Source: Pseudomonas entomophila (GTDB taxonomy: Bacteria; Pseudomonadota; Gammaproteobacteria; Pseudomonadales; Pseudomonadaceae). Taken from it: a stretch of DNA of 64,000 nt. The translations under genes were made by a program, and so were the position numbers. The stretch covers positions 1 to 64,000 of the forward strand of contig NZ_JARGCS010000003.1 in the NCBI RefSeq assembly GCF_029193575.1. Reading direction: 5' to 3'. Shown here piece by piece: positions 19,966 to 30,201 of this stretch; the stretch's first letter is position 1, and each line of letters opens with the position of its first letter. The notes beneath the pieces were generated by a model. It was not told the origin of the DNA. It searched no databases and saw only the letters and a program-made list of their open reading frames with translations.

Positions 19966-20978
19966 CACAGGGTCTCCTTGGTCTTGGCGGTGGACGGGCG
20001 GGCCAGGCACAGGCGCTTGCCCAGCTCGGCCAGGCCGCCCCACAGGCCGCCGCGCATGAACACCACCACCAGGATCAGGATCGCCCCCAGCAGCATCAGC
20101 CAGCGCGGCCACAACTCCGACAACACGTCGCCCAGCACCACGATGGCGCCTGCGCCCAGCAGCGAACCGAACAGCGAGCCGGTGCCGCCGACGATGGTCA
20201 TGATCAGGATGTTCTCGCTCATCATCAGGTCGATGTTCGACAGCGGCGCGAAGTGCAGCAGCATCGCGTACAGCGCCCCGGCGATGCCGGTGATGGCGCC
20301 CGACAGCATGAACACCAGGATCTTGAAGTGGCGCACGTCGTAGCCGATGGCCGCGGCGCGGGTCTCGTTCTCGCGGATCGCCAGCAACGTGCTGCCGAAC
20401 GGCGAGCGGATCACCCGCAGGGCGAAGGCGAAGATCGACAGGAACAGCAGCGCGACGAAGGCATAGAAGTGCCGAGGGTCGGCCAGGTCCACCAGGGTGT
20501 GGCCGGCGATCACCAGGTTCGGCCGCGGCACGTCGAGCAGGCCGTTGTCGCCACCGGTCCAGCCGCTCAGGGTGTAGGCCAGGAAGTAGGCCATCTGGCT
20601 GAAGGCCAGCGTCAGCATGACGAAGTAGATGCCCTTGCGACGGATCGCCAGGGCGCCCACCAGCAGCGCCAGGGTGGCGCCGAACAGCGCCGCGCCCAGC
20701 AGGGCGCTGAACAGGCCCCAGTGCAGGTGGATCATCAGCAGTGCCGCGCCATAGGCGCCGGCGCCGAAGAAGATGCCCTGGCCGAACGACAGCAGCCCGG
20801 TGTAGCCCAGCAGCAGGTTGCAGGCCAGCGCCGCGAGGCCGAAGATCAGGATCTCGGTGGCCAGGGTCGCCGAGGGCAGCAGCAGCGGCAGGCCGACCAG
20901 GCTGGCGATCACCAGCAACAGCAGGGCAGGGGCGCGGTGCTTGGCCACGGCCAGTGGGTTCTTTTCATTCATCTTCAT
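19965..20978 (-). CDS. livM: Liv-type ABC transporter permease (LivM-like)
   Basis: A 337-residue polytopic inner-membrane permease. About eight to ten hydrophobic helices are visible, with the family motif LLLGYTGLLSFGQGIFFGAGAY (shown here only in its core GYTGLLSFGQG). A cytoplasmic loop RVIRSPFGSTLLAIRENE is the EAA-like ATPase contact. The start ATG 20978 overlaps the stop of the LivH gene by four bases. Confidence 0.9.
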   Translation of the reverse strand: MKMNEKNPLAVAKHRAPALLLLVIASLVGLPLLLPSATLATEILIFGLAALACNLLLGYTGLLSFGQGIFFGAGAYGAALLMIHLHWGLFSALLGAALFGATLALLVGALAIRRKGIYFVMLTLAFSQMAYFLAYTLSGWTGGDNGLLDVPRPNLVIAGHTLVDLADPRHFYAFVALLFLSIFAFALRVIRSPFGSTLLAIRENETRAAAIGYDVRHFKILVFMLSGAITGIAGALYAMLLHFAPLSNIDLMMSENILIMTIVGGTGSLFGSLLGAGAIVVLGDVLSELWPRWLMLLGAILILVVVFMRGGLWGGLAELGKRLCLARPSTAKTKETL

Positions 20979-21835
20979 GCTCTCCCGAACAGGCCGTAGG
21001 GACGGACCAGGATCACCGCCGCCATGGCGCCGTAGATCATCAAGCTGGCGCCTTGCGGCCAGAGGCTGGTCATCATGCTTTGCACCACGCCCACCAGCAG
21101 CCCGCCGACCAGCGCGCCACCGAACGAGCCCATGCCACCGATCACCACCACCACGAAGGCGATGCCGAGGATCTCCGGCCCCACGAATGGCTGCGCGCCG
21201 CGCAGCGGCGCGAACAGCACCCCGGCGACCCCGGCCAGGCCCACGCCCAGGGCGAAGGTCAGTGAGAACAGGCGGAAGATGTTGGTGCCCAGCAGCGACA
21301 CGGTCTCGGTGCTTTCGCTGCCGGCCCGCACCAGGGCGCCGAAGCGTGTGCGCTCCAGCAGCAGCCACAGGCCGAAGCCGACCAACGCGGCGAAGGCGAT
21401 CAGGAACAGGCGGTAGTAGGGATAGATGAAGTCACCGACGATCAGCACCCCGCGCAACTCCGGCGGCACGGCGATGTGCTTGCCGACCGGGCCCCAGATG
21501 ATCACCGAGGCTTCCTGGATGATCAGCGCTATGCCCAGGGTGACGAGGATCTGGAAGGTGTGCGGCAGGTGGTAGATGCGCTTGATCAGCAGGCGCTCCA
21601 CCGCCCAGGCCAGCGCCGCCACCAGCAGCGGGGCGATCAGCAGCGCCATCCAGAAACTGCCGGTGACCGCCACGGCGGTGTAGCACAGGTAGGCGCCGAG
21701 CAGGAAGAACGCGCCATGGGCGAAGTTGACGAAGTTGAGCAGGCCGAAAATGATCGTCAGGCCCACGGCGATGAGGAAGTAGATCATCCCCAGGCCAAGG
21801 CCGTTGAGCAGCTGGAACAGGTACAAGTCGAGCAT
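20975..21835 (-). CDS. livH: Liv-type ABC transporter permease (LivH-like)
   Basis: A 286-residue polytopic permease starting MLDLYLFQLLNGLGLG. The LNFVNFAHGAFFLLGAY segment and the loop RTRFGALVRAGSES are hallmarks of LivH/UrtB proteins. It pairs with the LivM-like protein to make the channel. It is 64 bases downstream of the binding-protein gene. Confidence 0.9.
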   Translation of the reverse strand: MLDLYLFQLLNGLGLGMIYFLIAVGLTIIFGLLNFVNFAHGAFFLLGAYLCYTAVAVTGSFWMALLIAPLLVAALAWAVERLLIKRIYHLPHTFQILVTLGIALIIQEASVIIWGPVGKHIAVPPELRGVLIVGDFIYPYYRLFLIAFAALVGFGLWLLLERTRFGALVRAGSESTETVSLLGTNIFRLFSLTFALGVGLAGVAGVLFAPLRGAQPFVGPEILGIAFVVVVIGGMGSFGGALVGGLLVGVVQSMMTSLWPQGASLMIYGAMAAVILVRPYGLFGRA

Positions 21836-21899
21836 GAGCGTGCCCTCCGCAGCGCGCCGGGCGCCTGCGTTTGCGTAGAAGTGGAACGAATGCCGTGGC

Positions 21900-23102
21900 T
21901 CAGGCCAGGGCGCAACCGGTGTGATCGACCTCGACGAACGAGCGGCCGGCGCTGAGCACCTCGGCCAGGTCGTCCTCGTCGCGCATCTGCGCCTGGGATT
22001 TGCCGCGCAGCAGGTAGTAGTCCTTGAGTACCTGGTGGTCGCCGGGGCGGATCAGCTCCTCGCCGGTCGGACCCTGGAAGCGCATGCCCTGCAGGCTGCG
22101 GGCCACGCTGGCGCCGTCGAGGGTGCCGGCCTGGACGATGGCCTCGAGCATCACCTTGGTGCTGATGTAGTCGGCCGCCAGCGGGTAGTTGGGGTTGATG
22201 CCGTAGGCCTTCTGGGTGGCGGCCACCAACTGCTTGTTCAGCGGCGTGTCGACCTGGTGCCAGTACTGCGCGCCGAGGTACACGCCTTCGAGCACGTCGC
22301 TGCCCAGTTCTTGGAACTGGTCCAGCCCGGCCGACCACACCAGCAGCACCTTCATGCGTTCCTTGATGCCGAAATTCACCGCCTGGCGCAGGGCGTTGGA
22401 CGACTGGCTGCCGAAGTTCAGCAGCACCAGCACATCGGGCTTGGCGGCGATGGCATTGGTCAGGTAGCCGGAGAACTCTTGCTCCTGCAGCGAGTGGTAG
22501 CTGTTGCCGATGTGCTCCACGCCGTGCTCGGCGAACACCTTGCGGGCGTTGTCGAGCAGGGCGTCGCCGAACACGTATTGCGGGGTGATGGTGTACCAGC
22601 GCTTGGCCTGGGGCAGCAGGCGGATCATCGGCACCAGGGTTTCGCGGATGGCGCCATAGGTGGGCACCGACCAGCGGAAGGTCGAGGCGTTGCAGTCCTT
22701 GCCGGTGATCTCGTCGGCGCCCACCGGGGTCATGAACACGCCGCCGGCCTTGTGGATTTCCTTGGACACCGCCAGTGCCGAGGACGACAAGGTGCAGCCC
22801 TGGAAGAACCGCGCGCCATCCTGGCCGATGGCTTCCTGCACCTTGCGCACCGCCTTGCCGGCGTTGCCTTCGGTGTCGATGACCTTGTACTTGAGCGGGT
22901 GCCCGAGCACCTGCGGGTGTTCGGCGATCGCCAGGCGCGAGCCCATGTCGGCGTACTTGCCATAGCTGGCGAAGGCGCCGGACATCGACTTGAGCCCGTA
23001 GAAGGTCAGCGGCTCTTCGGCGAAGGCCCGGTGCGCCCCGAGGGGCAGACCACCGAGGGCCCCCAGGGCCAGGCCTGCCTTGAGCAGGGTACGTCTTTGC
23101 AT
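21900..23102 (-). CDS. periplasmic substrate-binding protein of the Liv-type transporter
   Basis: A 400-residue periplasmic binding protein (peripla_BP_6 type). The N-terminus MQRRTLLKAGLALGAL has a twin-arginine-like QRRTLLK motif, then a hydrophobic stretch and cleavage after HRAFA, so Tat export is likely. The body resembles amide/urea-binding rather than classical leucine-binding proteins, which suits the downstream amidase and amidohydrolase. It lies between gntR and livH. Ligand is unknown. Confidence 0.87.
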   Translation of the reverse strand: MQRRTLLKAGLALGALGGLPLGAHRAFAEEPLTFYGLKSMSGAFASYGKYADMGSRLAIAEHPQVLGHPLKYKVIDTEGNAGKAVRKVQEAIGQDGARFFQGCTLSSSALAVSKEIHKAGGVFMTPVGADEITGKDCNASTFRWSVPTYGAIRETLVPMIRLLPQAKRWYTITPQYVFGDALLDNARKVFAEHGVEHIGNSYHSLQEQEFSGYLTNAIAAKPDVLVLLNFGSQSSNALRQAVNFGIKERMKVLLVWSAGLDQFQELGSDVLEGVYLGAQYWHQVDTPLNKQLVAATQKAYGINPNYPLAADYISTKVMLEAIVQAGTLDGASVARSLQGMRFQGPTGEELIRPGDHQVLKDYYLLRGKSQAQMRDEDDLAEVLSAGRSFVEVDHTGCALA

Positions 23103-23192
23103 GGGTAACTCCTTGATTCTGGTTATTAGGCAGGAGTGGCAATGGCAAAGCGGGGTCGGCGGGCCTGTGCGCAGGCCTCTGTCCAGGCTGAA

Positions 23193-23972
23193 TCAGTGGT
23201 GGTGCTCGAACTCCAGCAGGAAGTTGCGTTCGACCTCGCCCTCCAGCGCGGTCATGTGGTGTTCGGCGTCGCACATGTGCTCGTGCATCAGTCGGCGCAC
23301 GGCCTGCTCGTCGCTGGCCCGCAGGGCGGCCAGCAACTGCTTGTGGTAGTCGATGTTGGCGGCGGCGAACGCCTGGCGCTTGGGCAGGTAGGCTTTCTTC
23401 AGCACCACCAGGTCGCGCAGCAGGTCGTTGAGGAACATCGCCATGAAGCGCAGCAACGGGTTGGGGCAACGCTGGGCCAGCAGGGTGTGGAACTCGATTT
23501 CCGCCAGGCGCTGTTCGCGCTGGCCCTGTTCGCTGTCTTCCGGCGCGCCGCAGAAGTCGATGTTGGCCTGCAGCGCGGCGTAATCGGCCGCGCTCAGCTG
23601 GTCCATCACCGAGACCGCCAGTTCCACCTCGATGACCTTGCGCAATTGGTACACCTGTTCGCCATCCAGGTGCTGGAAGTGCAGGTAGTTGCGCAGCGCA
23701 CGGCTGGCGGGCTCGGTGCCCACCTCGGCGAGGTAGGCGCCGCCGGTGGGGCCGGTGCGGGTATTGACCAGGCCTTCGACCTCCAGGGCCTTGAGCGCCT
23801 CGCGGGCGGTGCCCTTGGAGCATTCGAAGTGCTCCATCAGTTCGCGCTCGGTGGGCAGGCGGTCGCCAGGGTGCAACGCTTCGGTGACGATCGAGCGCTT
23901 GACCGATTCGACGATCACGTCGGAGAGCTTCTGGCGCTTGCGTTTGGCTTTGAGCATTTCGCTATTTTTCAT
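23193..23972 (-). CDS. GntR-family transcriptional regulator (FadR/FCD subfamily)
   Basis: A 259-residue regulator. The N-terminal winged helix-turn-helix contains LPTERELMEHF and GTAREALKALEVEGLV. The rest is an all-helical FCD ligand domain. It is the first gene of the minus-strand transporter/hydrolase cluster and is 90 bases from the binding-protein gene, so it probably controls that operon in response to its substrate. A perfect inverted repeat ATTTAT-GCGG-ATAAAT sits right upstream of its start codon. Confidence 0.9.
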   Translation of the reverse strand: MKNSEMLKAKRKRQKLSDVIVESVKRSIVTEALHPGDRLPTERELMEHFECSKGTAREALKALEVEGLVNTRTGPTGGAYLAEVGTEPASRALRNYLHFQHLDGEQVYQLRKVIEVELAVSVMDQLSAADYAALQANIDFCGAPEDSEQGQREQRLAEIEFHTLLAQRCPNPLLRFMAMFLNDLLRDLVVLKKAYLPKRQAFAAANIDYHKQLLAALRASDEQAVRRLMHEHMCDAEHHMTALEGEVERNFLLEFEHHH

Positions 23973-23988
23973 ATTTATGCGGATAAAT
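23973..23988. promoter_or_regulatory. candidate GntR operator (palindrome at the regulator start)
   Basis: ATTTAT and ATAAAT form a perfect 6-bp inverted repeat around GCGG, touching the gntR start codon (23972) on its upstream side. The position fits autoregulation by a dimeric GntR protein. It overlaps the ribosome binding region, which is otherwise weak. Assignment is inference from symmetry and position. Confidence 0.35.
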
Positions 23989-24142
23989 AGGATTTAGCGA
24001 GTTTTGCCGGAAGGGGTCAATGGTGGCGCGGGGGGAGGTGTCGCAAATGGTGCGAAAGGGTCGGGGAGAGGTAAGTGCAAAACCCAGTGCACTGTAGGGG
24101 CGGGCGTGTTCAGCGTTGCGCCCACCCGGCGCGTGTCACCGG

Positions 24143-24180
24143 CGTGGCCGGTGATCGCGGGGCAAGCCCGCGCCTACAGG
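24143..24180. repeat. REP-like palindromic element
   Basis: The segment GGTGATCGCGGGGCAAGCCC followed by GCGCCTACAGG resembles the P. putida-type REP sequence, recalled as a stem with CGCGGG..CCCGC and a TACAGG tail. It lies in the 237-base gap after gntR, which otherwise shows nothing coding. Confidence 0.55.
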
Positions 24181-24209
24181 TGTCTGCGTGACATCGGGGG
24201 AGATACGGC

Positions 24210-24440
24210 TCAGCCTTTGCGGCCAGGCCCCTGCTCCAGGTGTGCCTGGCTGCAGTACCAGTCGTTGCCCAGTTGCAGCGCGCGGTCGTTGGGCAGGTGC
24301 ACGCCGCAATGGGCGCAGCGCACCATCTTCAGCGGGTCGTCGAGGCGCTGCTCGGGGCGCGCCTGCTGGCTGACTTTGAACTTGCGCCACAGCCAGAACG
24401 CGGCGGCGATCAGGGCGATCCAGAAGAGTAGGCGAACCAT
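24210..24440 (-). CDS. small membrane-anchored zinc-ribbon-like protein (PP0621 type)
   Basis: A 76-residue protein with one N-terminal transmembrane helix (residues 3-20) and a cytoplasmic tail containing CAHCGVHLP and WYCSQAH, a likely zinc-binding cluster. From memory it matches a small conserved Pseudomonas protein at this locus. Function is unknown. It lies downstream of bamD on the same strand but after bamD's terminator. Confidence 0.75.
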   Translation of the reverse strand: MVRLLFWIALIAAAFWLWRKFKVSQQARPEQRLDDPLKMVRCAHCGVHLPNDRALQLGNDWYCSQAHLEQGPGRKG

Positions 24441-24489
24441 GGTGTCCAGCTTGTCCTTGAAGAGAAGCCACAGTCTAGGACGCGGCCAT

Positions 24490-24518
24490 GAAAAAAGGGA
24501 GGCCTGGGCCTCCCTTTC
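24490..24518 (-). terminator. rho-independent terminator of bamD
   Basis: AAAGGGAGGCC and GGCCTCCCTTT form a strong stem. Read on the minus strand it is followed by a TTTTTT run. It lies 17 bases past the bamD stop. Confidence 0.85.
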
Positions 24519-24534
24519 TCTTTAGCGCGTGCTA

Positions 24535-25554
24535 TCAGTCGAACAGACCGAAGGTCAGGTAGCTGAACCACGAACGGTCCTGCTCGGCTTCCTTCGGGCC
24601 TGCCGGCAGGACCGGGTCGCCGTTCTCGTCCTTGGGCAGCAGGTCGGGCGACATCTCGTCGCGGGCGTCCTTGAACTGACGGACCACATCCTGGTTGGCA
24701 CGGGTCTCGCCCGGCGGCAGCGGGGTGTCGGTCTCGATCAGGCCCAGGGTCGCCTTGGACAGCCACGAACGGCCATCGGACTCACCCTGCTTGGGCTCGA
24801 ACTGGCCGTCGACCAGGCTCGGGTGGTTCGGGTAGTTGAGCTTCAGGGTTTCCAGGCTGGTGGCGGCCAGGTCGTCCAGGTGCATCTTCTGGTAGGCCTC
24901 GGTCATCACTGCCAGGCCATCGCCGACCGACGGGGTTTCCTGGAAGTTCTCGACCACGTAGCGGCCACGGTTGGCAGCGGCCACGTAGGCCTCGCGGCTC
25001 AGGTAGTAGTCGGCGACGTGGATCTCGTAGGAGGCCAGCAGGTTGCGCAGGTAGATCATGCGCTGCTTGGCGTCCGGCGCGTAGCGGCTGTTGGGGAAGC
25101 GGCTGGTGAGCTGGGCGAACTCGTTGTACGAGTCGCGTGCCGCGCCCGGGTCACGCTTGGTCATGTCCAGCGGCAGGAAGCGCGCCAGCAGGCCGCGATC
25201 CTGGTCGAACGAGGTCAGGCCCTTGAGGTAGTAGGCGTAGTCGACGTTCGGGTGCTGCGGGTGCAGGCGGATGAAGCGCTCGGCGGCGGACTTGGCGGCC
25301 TCCGGCTCGGTGTTCTTGTAGTTGGCGTAGATCAGCTCGAGCTGGGCCTGGTCGGCGTAGCGGCCGAACGGGTAGCGCGATTCCAGGGCCTTGAGCTTGT
25401 TCACGGCGCTGGTGTAGCTGTGGTTGTCCAGGTCGGCCTGCGCCTGCTGGTACAACTCGGCTTCGCTGAGGTTCTCGTCAATCACTTCCTTGTTCGAGGA
25501 ACAGGCAGCGGTGAGCCCGAGGATGGCGATCAGCAGCAGGTGTTTCACTTGCAT
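24535..25554 (-). CDS. bamD: outer-membrane assembly lipoprotein BamD (ComL)
   Basis: A 339-residue lipoprotein. The signal [18 protein letters not shown] ends in a lipobox (LTAAC), followed by TPR repeats starting near residue 30; the [14 protein letters not shown] segment is a BamD hallmark. BamD is the essential scaffold of the BAM complex that inserts beta-barrel proteins. It is longer than the E. coli protein (245) because of a C-terminal extension, as seen in Pseudomonas. The start is ATG 25554; the open frame beyond is non-coding. Divergent from rluD. Confidence 0.95.
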   Translation of the reverse strand: MQVKHLLLIAILGLTAACSSNKEVIDENLSEAELYQQAQADLDNHSYTSAVNKLKALESRYPFGRYADQAQLELIYANYKNTEPEAAKSAAERFIRLHPQHPNVDYAYYLKGLTSFDQDRGLLARFLPLDMTKRDPGAARDSYNEFAQLTSRFPNSRYAPDAKQRMIYLRNLLASYEIHVADYYLSREAYVAAANRGRYVVENFQETPSVGDGLAVMTEAYQKMHLDDLAATSLETLKLNYPNHPSLVDGQFEPKQGESDGRSWLSKATLGLIETDTPLPPGETRANQDVVRQFKDARDEMSPDLLPKDENGDPVLPAGPKEAEQDRSWFSYLTFGLFD

Positions 25555-25702
25555 GGCGGCTTGCGTCCCTTTGACGGCCGCTGTCTTGGGCGGTGCCGTC
25601 CTGTTATGATGAGCGCCCCCGGCCAACCCCGGGGCAAAAGAAGCCGTATTTAACCACAAGCGCGCAGCCGAAACCAAAGGCTGTGCGCCCGTCGATTCGA
25701 GC

Positions 25703-26665
25703 ATGTCCCAGATCATTCAACTTAGCGCAGAGGTCCCGTCCGAACTGGGCGGCCAACGCCTCGACCAGGTCGCCGCCCAATTGTTCGCCGAGTACTCGCG
25801 TTCGCGCCTGTCCTCGTGGATCAAAGATGGCCGACTGACGGTCGACGGTGCGGTGCTGCGCCCGCGCGACACCGTCCATAGTGGCGCCATCCTGGCCCTC
25901 GAGGCCGAGCAGGAAGCCCAGGGCGAGTGGGTGGCCCAGGACATCGAGCTGGACATCGTCTACGAAGACGACCAGATCCTGGTGATCAACAAGCCTGCGG
26001 GCCTGGTGGTGCACCCGGCTGCCGGGCATGCCGACGGCACCCTGCTCAATGCCCTGCTGCACCACGTGCCGGACATCGTCAACGTGCCGCGCGCCGGCAT
26101 CGTGCACCGCCTGGACAAAGACACCACCGGCCTGATGGTGGTGGCCAAGACCCTGCAGGCGCAGACCAACCTGGTCGACCAGTTGCAGAAGCGTTCGGTC
26201 AGCCGCATCTATGAATGCATCGTGGTGGGCGTGGTCACCGCCGGGGGCAAGATCGACGCGCCCATCGGCCGCCACGGCGGCATGCGCCAGCGCATGGCGG
26301 TCACCGACGGCGGCAAGCCGGCGGTCAGCCACTACCGCGTGCTCAAGCGTTTCCGTTCGCACACCCATGTGCGGGTGAAGCTGGAAACCGGCCGTACCCA
26401 CCAGATTCGCGTGCACATGGCCCATGTCGGCTTCCCGCTGGTCGGCGACCAGACCTACGGCGGGCGCTTCCGCATTCCACCGGCGGCCAGCGTGGCCATG
26501 GTCGAGGCGGTCAAGCACTTTCCCCGTCAGGCCCTGCACGCGCGCTTCCTGGCGCTGGACCACCCGACCACCGGTGAGCGCATGGAATGGGCCTCGGCCC
26601 TGCCGGACGACTTCGTCTGGCTGCTGTCGCTGCTCAACCAGGACCGCGAGAGCTTCATCGGATGA
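25703..26665 (+). CDS. rluD: 23S rRNA pseudouridine synthase RluD
   Basis: A 320-residue enzyme forming pseudouridines 1911/1915/1917 in helix 69 of 23S rRNA. The N-terminal S4 domain includes [14 protein letters not shown], and the catalytic motif [14 protein letters not shown] contains the aspartate nucleophile. The C-terminal [16 protein letters not shown] motif also fits. It overlaps pgeF by 4 bases (ATGA), the standard rluD-yfiH pair divergent from bamD. Confidence 0.96.
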   Translation: MSQIIQLSAEVPSELGGQRLDQVAAQLFAEYSRSRLSSWIKDGRLTVDGAVLRPRDTVHSGAILALEAEQEAQGEWVAQDIELDIVYEDDQILVINKPAGLVVHPAAGHADGTLLNALLHHVPDIVNVPRAGIVHRLDKDTTGLMVVAKTLQAQTNLVDQLQKRSVSRIYECIVVGVVTAGGKIDAPIGRHGGMRQRMAVTDGGKPAVSHYRVLKRFRSHTHVRVKLETGRTHQIRVHMAHVGFPLVGDQTYGGRFRIPPAASVAMVEAVKHFPRQALHARFLALDHPTTGERMEWASALPDDFVWLLSLLNQDRESFIG

Positions 26666-27405
26666 GCGACCTGACGCGGTCGCTGATCCTCCCCGATTGG
26701 CCGGCCCCGGCCGCGGTTCGCGCCTGCGTCACCACCCGCGAGGGCGGCGTCAGCCTGCCGCCCTTCGACACCTTCAACCTCGGTGACCACGTCGGCGATG
26801 ACCCGGCCGCGGTCGCCGAGAACCGCCGCCGTTTGGGCGCCGCATTCAACATCCGCCCGGCCTGGCTCAAGCAGGTGCATGGCTTGAGCGTGGCCGATGC
26901 CGACCCGTCGGTGGTGGCCGAGGCCGACGCCAGTTGGACCGACCAGCCCGGCATCGCCTGCACCGTGATGACCGCCGACTGCCTGCCCGCGTTGTTCTGC
27001 GACCGTGCCGGCACCCGTGTGGCGGCGGCCCATGCCGGCTGGCGCGGGTTGGCCGGTGGCGTGCTGGAGGCGACCCTGGACCGCTTGGCCCTGGCGCCGG
27101 AAGAGGTGCTGGTGTGGCTTGGCCCAGCCATTGGCCCGCAGGCCTTCGAGGTTGGGCTGGAGGTGCGCGATGCCTTTACCGCCGTGCATCCTCAGGCGGC
27201 CGAGGCGTTCGTCGCCGGTGAGCGGCCGGGCAAGTTGATCGCCGACATTTATAAGCTTGCGCGCATCCGCCTGGCGGCGCGTGGCGTCACTGCCGTGTAT
27301 GGCGGTGGTTTGTGCACGGTCAGTGACCCACGTTTCTTCTCCTACCGCCGCACCCCGCAGGGCGGGCGCTTCGCTTCCCTGGTCTGGCTGGACCCCACCG
27401 CCTGA
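26662..27405 (+). CDS. pgeF: purine nucleoside phosphorylase / laccase-domain protein (YfiH, PgeF)
   Basis: A 247-residue protein of the multicopper polyphenol oxidoreductase (DUF152) family. Zinc/active-site residues are visible: His in QVHG, Cys in MTADCLP and His in AAHAGWRG. Members act on purine nucleosides and help keep peptidoglycan precursors correctly edited. It is translationally coupled to rluD, and clpB follows after a promoter gap. Confidence 0.92.
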   Translation: MSDLTRSLILPDWPAPAAVRACVTTREGGVSLPPFDTFNLGDHVGDDPAAVAENRRRLGAAFNIRPAWLKQVHGLSVADADPSVVAEADASWTDQPGIACTVMTADCLPALFCDRAGTRVAAAHAGWRGLAGGVLEATLDRLALAPEEVLVWLGPAIGPQAFEVGLEVRDAFTAVHPQAAEAFVAGERPGKLIADIYKLARIRLAARGVTAVYGGGLCTVSDPRFFSYRRTPQGGRFASLVWLDPTA

Positions 27406-27529
27406 AGGGCGGCCCCGGCCTCTGGGGGCGCCACGCCTTTGTTCCGTCAATGCCGGCCTCTTCGCGGGGCAGCCAACATCGCTGGCGCGTAGGCCAATTC
27501 CGAGCTGCCCCTCATCAACCCCCGCTAAG

Positions 27530-27557
27530 CTTGAATCTTCCAGAATGGGCCATATCT
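27530..27557 (+). promoter_or_regulatory. sigma-32 (heat shock) promoter of clpB
   Basis: CTTGAAT at 27530-27536 and CCATAT at 27550-27555 with a 13-base spacer match the RpoH consensus CTTGAAA-N13-15-CCCATNT. It is about 75 bases upstream of the clpB ATG, the gene expected to use it. Seen in sequence; regulation inferred. Confidence 0.75.
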
Positions 27558-27631
27558 ATTGCTCATCTCTGGCAGGTTTCTTCATCTAGGTGTGTCCATC
27601 GCTCCGGCCTGCCCAAAAGGAAGGTATCCCC

Positions 27632-30196
27632 ATGCGAATAGACCGTTTGACCAGCAAGCTGCAACTGGCGTTATCCGACTCCCAATCCCTCGCCGTGGGC
27701 ATGGACCACCCGGCCATCGAGCCCCTGCACCTGCTGCAGGCGCTGATCGAGCAGCAGGGCGGTTCGATCAAGCCGCTGCTGATGCAGGTCGGCTTCGACA
27801 TCAACAGTCTGCGCCAGGCGTTGACCAAGGAACTGGACCAACTGCCGAAAATCCAGAACCCCACCGGCGACGTGAACATGTCCCAGGACCTCGCGCGCCT
27901 GCTCAACCAGGCCGACCGCCTGGCCCAGCAGAAAGGCGACCAGTTCATCTCCAGCGAGCTGGTGCTGCTCGCCGCCATGGACGAGAACAGCAAGGTCGGC
28001 AAGCTGCTGCTCGGCCAGGGCGTGAGCAAGAAGGCCCTGGAAAACGCCATCAACAACCTGCGCGGCGGCGCGGCGGTGAACGACGCCAACGCCGAGGAAT
28101 CGCGCCAGGCCCTGGACAAGTACACCGTCGACCTGACCAAACGCGCCGAGGAAGGCAAGCTCGACCCGGTGATCGGTCGTGACGATGAGATCCGCCGCAC
28201 CGTGCAAGTGCTGCAACGGCGTACCAAGAACAACCCCGTGCTGATCGGCGAGCCCGGCGTCGGCAAGACCGCCATCGCCGAAGGCCTGGCCCAGCGCATC
28301 ATCAACGGCGAAGTGCCCGATGGCCTCAAGGGCAAGCGCCTGCTGGCCCTGGACATGGGCGCGCTGATCGCTGGCGCCAAGTATCGCGGTGAGTTCGAGG
28401 AGCGCCTGAAAGCGCTGCTCAACGAGCTGTCCAAGCAGGAAGGCCAGATCATCCTGTTCATCGACGAGCTGCACACCATGGTCGGCGCCGGCAAAGGCGA
28501 GGGCGCCATGGACGCTGGCAACATGCTCAAGCCCGCCCTGGCCCGTGGCGAGCTGCACTGCGTCGGCGCCACCACGCTCAACGAATACCGTCAGTTCATC
28601 GAGAAGGACGCGGCGCTGGAGCGGCGTTTCCAGAAGGTGCTGGTAGAAGAGCCGAGCGAGGAAGACACCATCGCCATCCTGCGTGGCCTGAAAGAGCGCT
28701 ACGAAGTGCACCACAAGGTGGCCATCACCGACGGCGCGATCATCGCCGCGGCCAAGCTCAGCCACCGCTACATCACCGACCGCCAGTTGCCGGACAAGGC
28801 CATCGACCTGATCGACGAGGCCGCCAGCCGCATCCGCATGGAGATCGACTCCAAGCCGGAAGTGCTCGACCGCCTCGACCGTCGCCTGATCCAGCTGAAG
28901 GTCGAGTCGCAGGCCCTGAAGAAGGAAGAGGACGAGGCCGCGAAGAAGCGCCTGGAGAAACTGACCGAGGAAATCGAGCGCCTGGAGCGTGAGTATTCCG
29001 ACCTCGAGGAAATCTGGGCGTCGGAAAAGGCCGAGGTGCAAGGCTCGGCGCAGATCCAGCAGAAGATCGAGCAGGCCCGCCAGGAACTGGAAGCCGCACG
29101 CCGCAAAGGCGACCTCAGCCGCATGGCCGAGCTGCAGTACGGGGTGATCCCGGACCTGGAGCGCAGCCTGCAGATGGTCGACCAGCACGGCAAGACCGAG
29201 AACCAGCTGCTGCGCAACAAGGTCACCGAGGAAGAGATCGCCGAGGTCGTCTCCAAGTGGACCGGCATCCCGGTGTCGAAGATGCTCGAAGGCGAGCGCG
29301 AAAAGCTGCTGAAGATGGAAGACCTGCTGCACCAGCGGGTGATCGGCCAGAACGAGGCGGTGACCGCCGTGGCGAATGCCGTGCGCCGTTCCCGCGCCGG
29401 GCTTTCCGACCCGAACCGGCCCAGTGGCTCGTTCCTGTTCCTCGGGCCCACCGGCGTGGGCAAGACCGAGCTGTGCAAGGCGCTGGCCGAATTCCTCTTC
29501 GACACCGAAGAGGCGATGGTGCGCATCGACATGTCCGAGTTCATGGAGAAGCACTCCGTGGCGCGCCTGATCGGCGCACCGCCAGGCTACGTTGGCTATG
29601 AGGAGGGCGGTTACCTGACCGAGGCGGTGCGTCGCAAGCCGTATTCGGTGGTGCTGCTCGACGAAGTGGAGAAGGCCCACCCGGATGTGTTCAACGTGTT
29701 GCTGCAGGTGCTGGAGGATGGCCGCCTGACCGACAGCCATGGCCGCACCGTGGACTTCCGCAACACGGTGATCGTGATGACCTCCAACCTGGGCTCGGCG
29801 CAGATCCAGGAGCTGGTCGGTGATCGCGAGGCGCAACGCGCGGCGGTGATGGACGCGGTGGGTTCGCACTTCCGTCCCGAGTTCATCAACCGTATCGACG
29901 AAGTGGTGGTGTTCGAGCCGCTGGGGCGCGAGCAGATCGCCGGCATCACCGAGATCCAGCTGGGCCGCCTGCGCAGCCGCCTGGGCGAGCGCGAACTGTC
30001 GTTGAGCTTGAGCCCGGAGGCGTTGGACAAGCTGATCGCCGTGGGTTACGACCCGGTGTATGGCGCGCGGCCTTTGAAGCGGGCGATCCAGCGCTGGATC
30101 GAGAACCCGCTGGCGCAGTTGATCCTCAGCGGGCAGTTCCTGCCCGGCGCGGCGATCACCGCGAAGGTGGAGGGCGACGAGATCGTCTTCGGCTGA
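27632..30196 (+). CDS. clpB: ATP-dependent disaggregase ClpB
   Basis: An 854-residue Hsp100 chaperone that dissolves protein aggregates with DnaK. It has a Clp N domain, first AAA+ module with Walker [10 protein letters not shown] at about residue 205, a coiled-coil middle domain at about 400-520, and a second AAA+ module with Walker [10 protein letters not shown] at about 605. The start is ATG 27632 ([11 protein letters not shown]), which follows an AAGGAAG ribosome site. It is a single-gene unit with a heat-shock promoter and a downstream terminator. Confidence 0.98.
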   Translation: MRIDRLTSKLQLALSDSQSLAVGMDHPAIEPLHLLQALIEQQGGSIKPLLMQVGFDINSLRQALTKELDQLPKIQNPTGDVNMSQDLARLLNQADRLAQQKGDQFISSELVLLAAMDENSKVGKLLLGQGVSKKALENAINNLRGGAAVNDANAEESRQALDKYTVDLTKRAEEGKLDPVIGRDDEIRRTVQVLQRRTKNNPVLIGEPGVGKTAIAEGLAQRIINGEVPDGLKGKRLLALDMGALIAGAKYRGEFEERLKALLNELSKQEGQIILFIDELHTMVGAGKGEGAMDAGNMLKPALARGELHCVGATTLNEYRQFIEKDAALERRFQKVLVEEPSEEDTIAILRGLKERYEVHHKVAITDGAIIAAAKLSHRYITDRQLPDKAIDLIDEAASRIRMEIDSKPEVLDRLDRRLIQLKVESQALKKEEDEAAKKRLEKLTEEIERLEREYSDLEEIWASEKAEVQGSAQIQQKIEQARQELEAARRKGDLSRMAELQYGVIPDLERSLQMVDQHGKTENQLLRNKVTEEEIAEVVSKWTGIPVSKMLEGEREKLLKMEDLLHQRVIGQNEAVTAVANAVRRSRAGLSDPNRPSGSFLFLGPTGVGKTELCKALAEFLFDTEEAMVRIDMSEFMEKHSVARLIGAPPGYVGYEEGGYLTEAVRRKPYSVVLLDEVEKAHPDVFNVLLQVLEDGRLTDSHGRTVDFRNTVIVMTSNLGSAQIQELVGDREAQRAAVMDAVGSHFRPEFINRIDEVVVFEPLGREQIAGITEIQLGRLRSRLGERELSLSLSPEALDKLIAVGYDPVYGARPLKRAIQRWIENPLAQLILSGQFLPGAAITAKVEGDEIVFG

Positions 30197-30201
30197 CCCC
30201 C

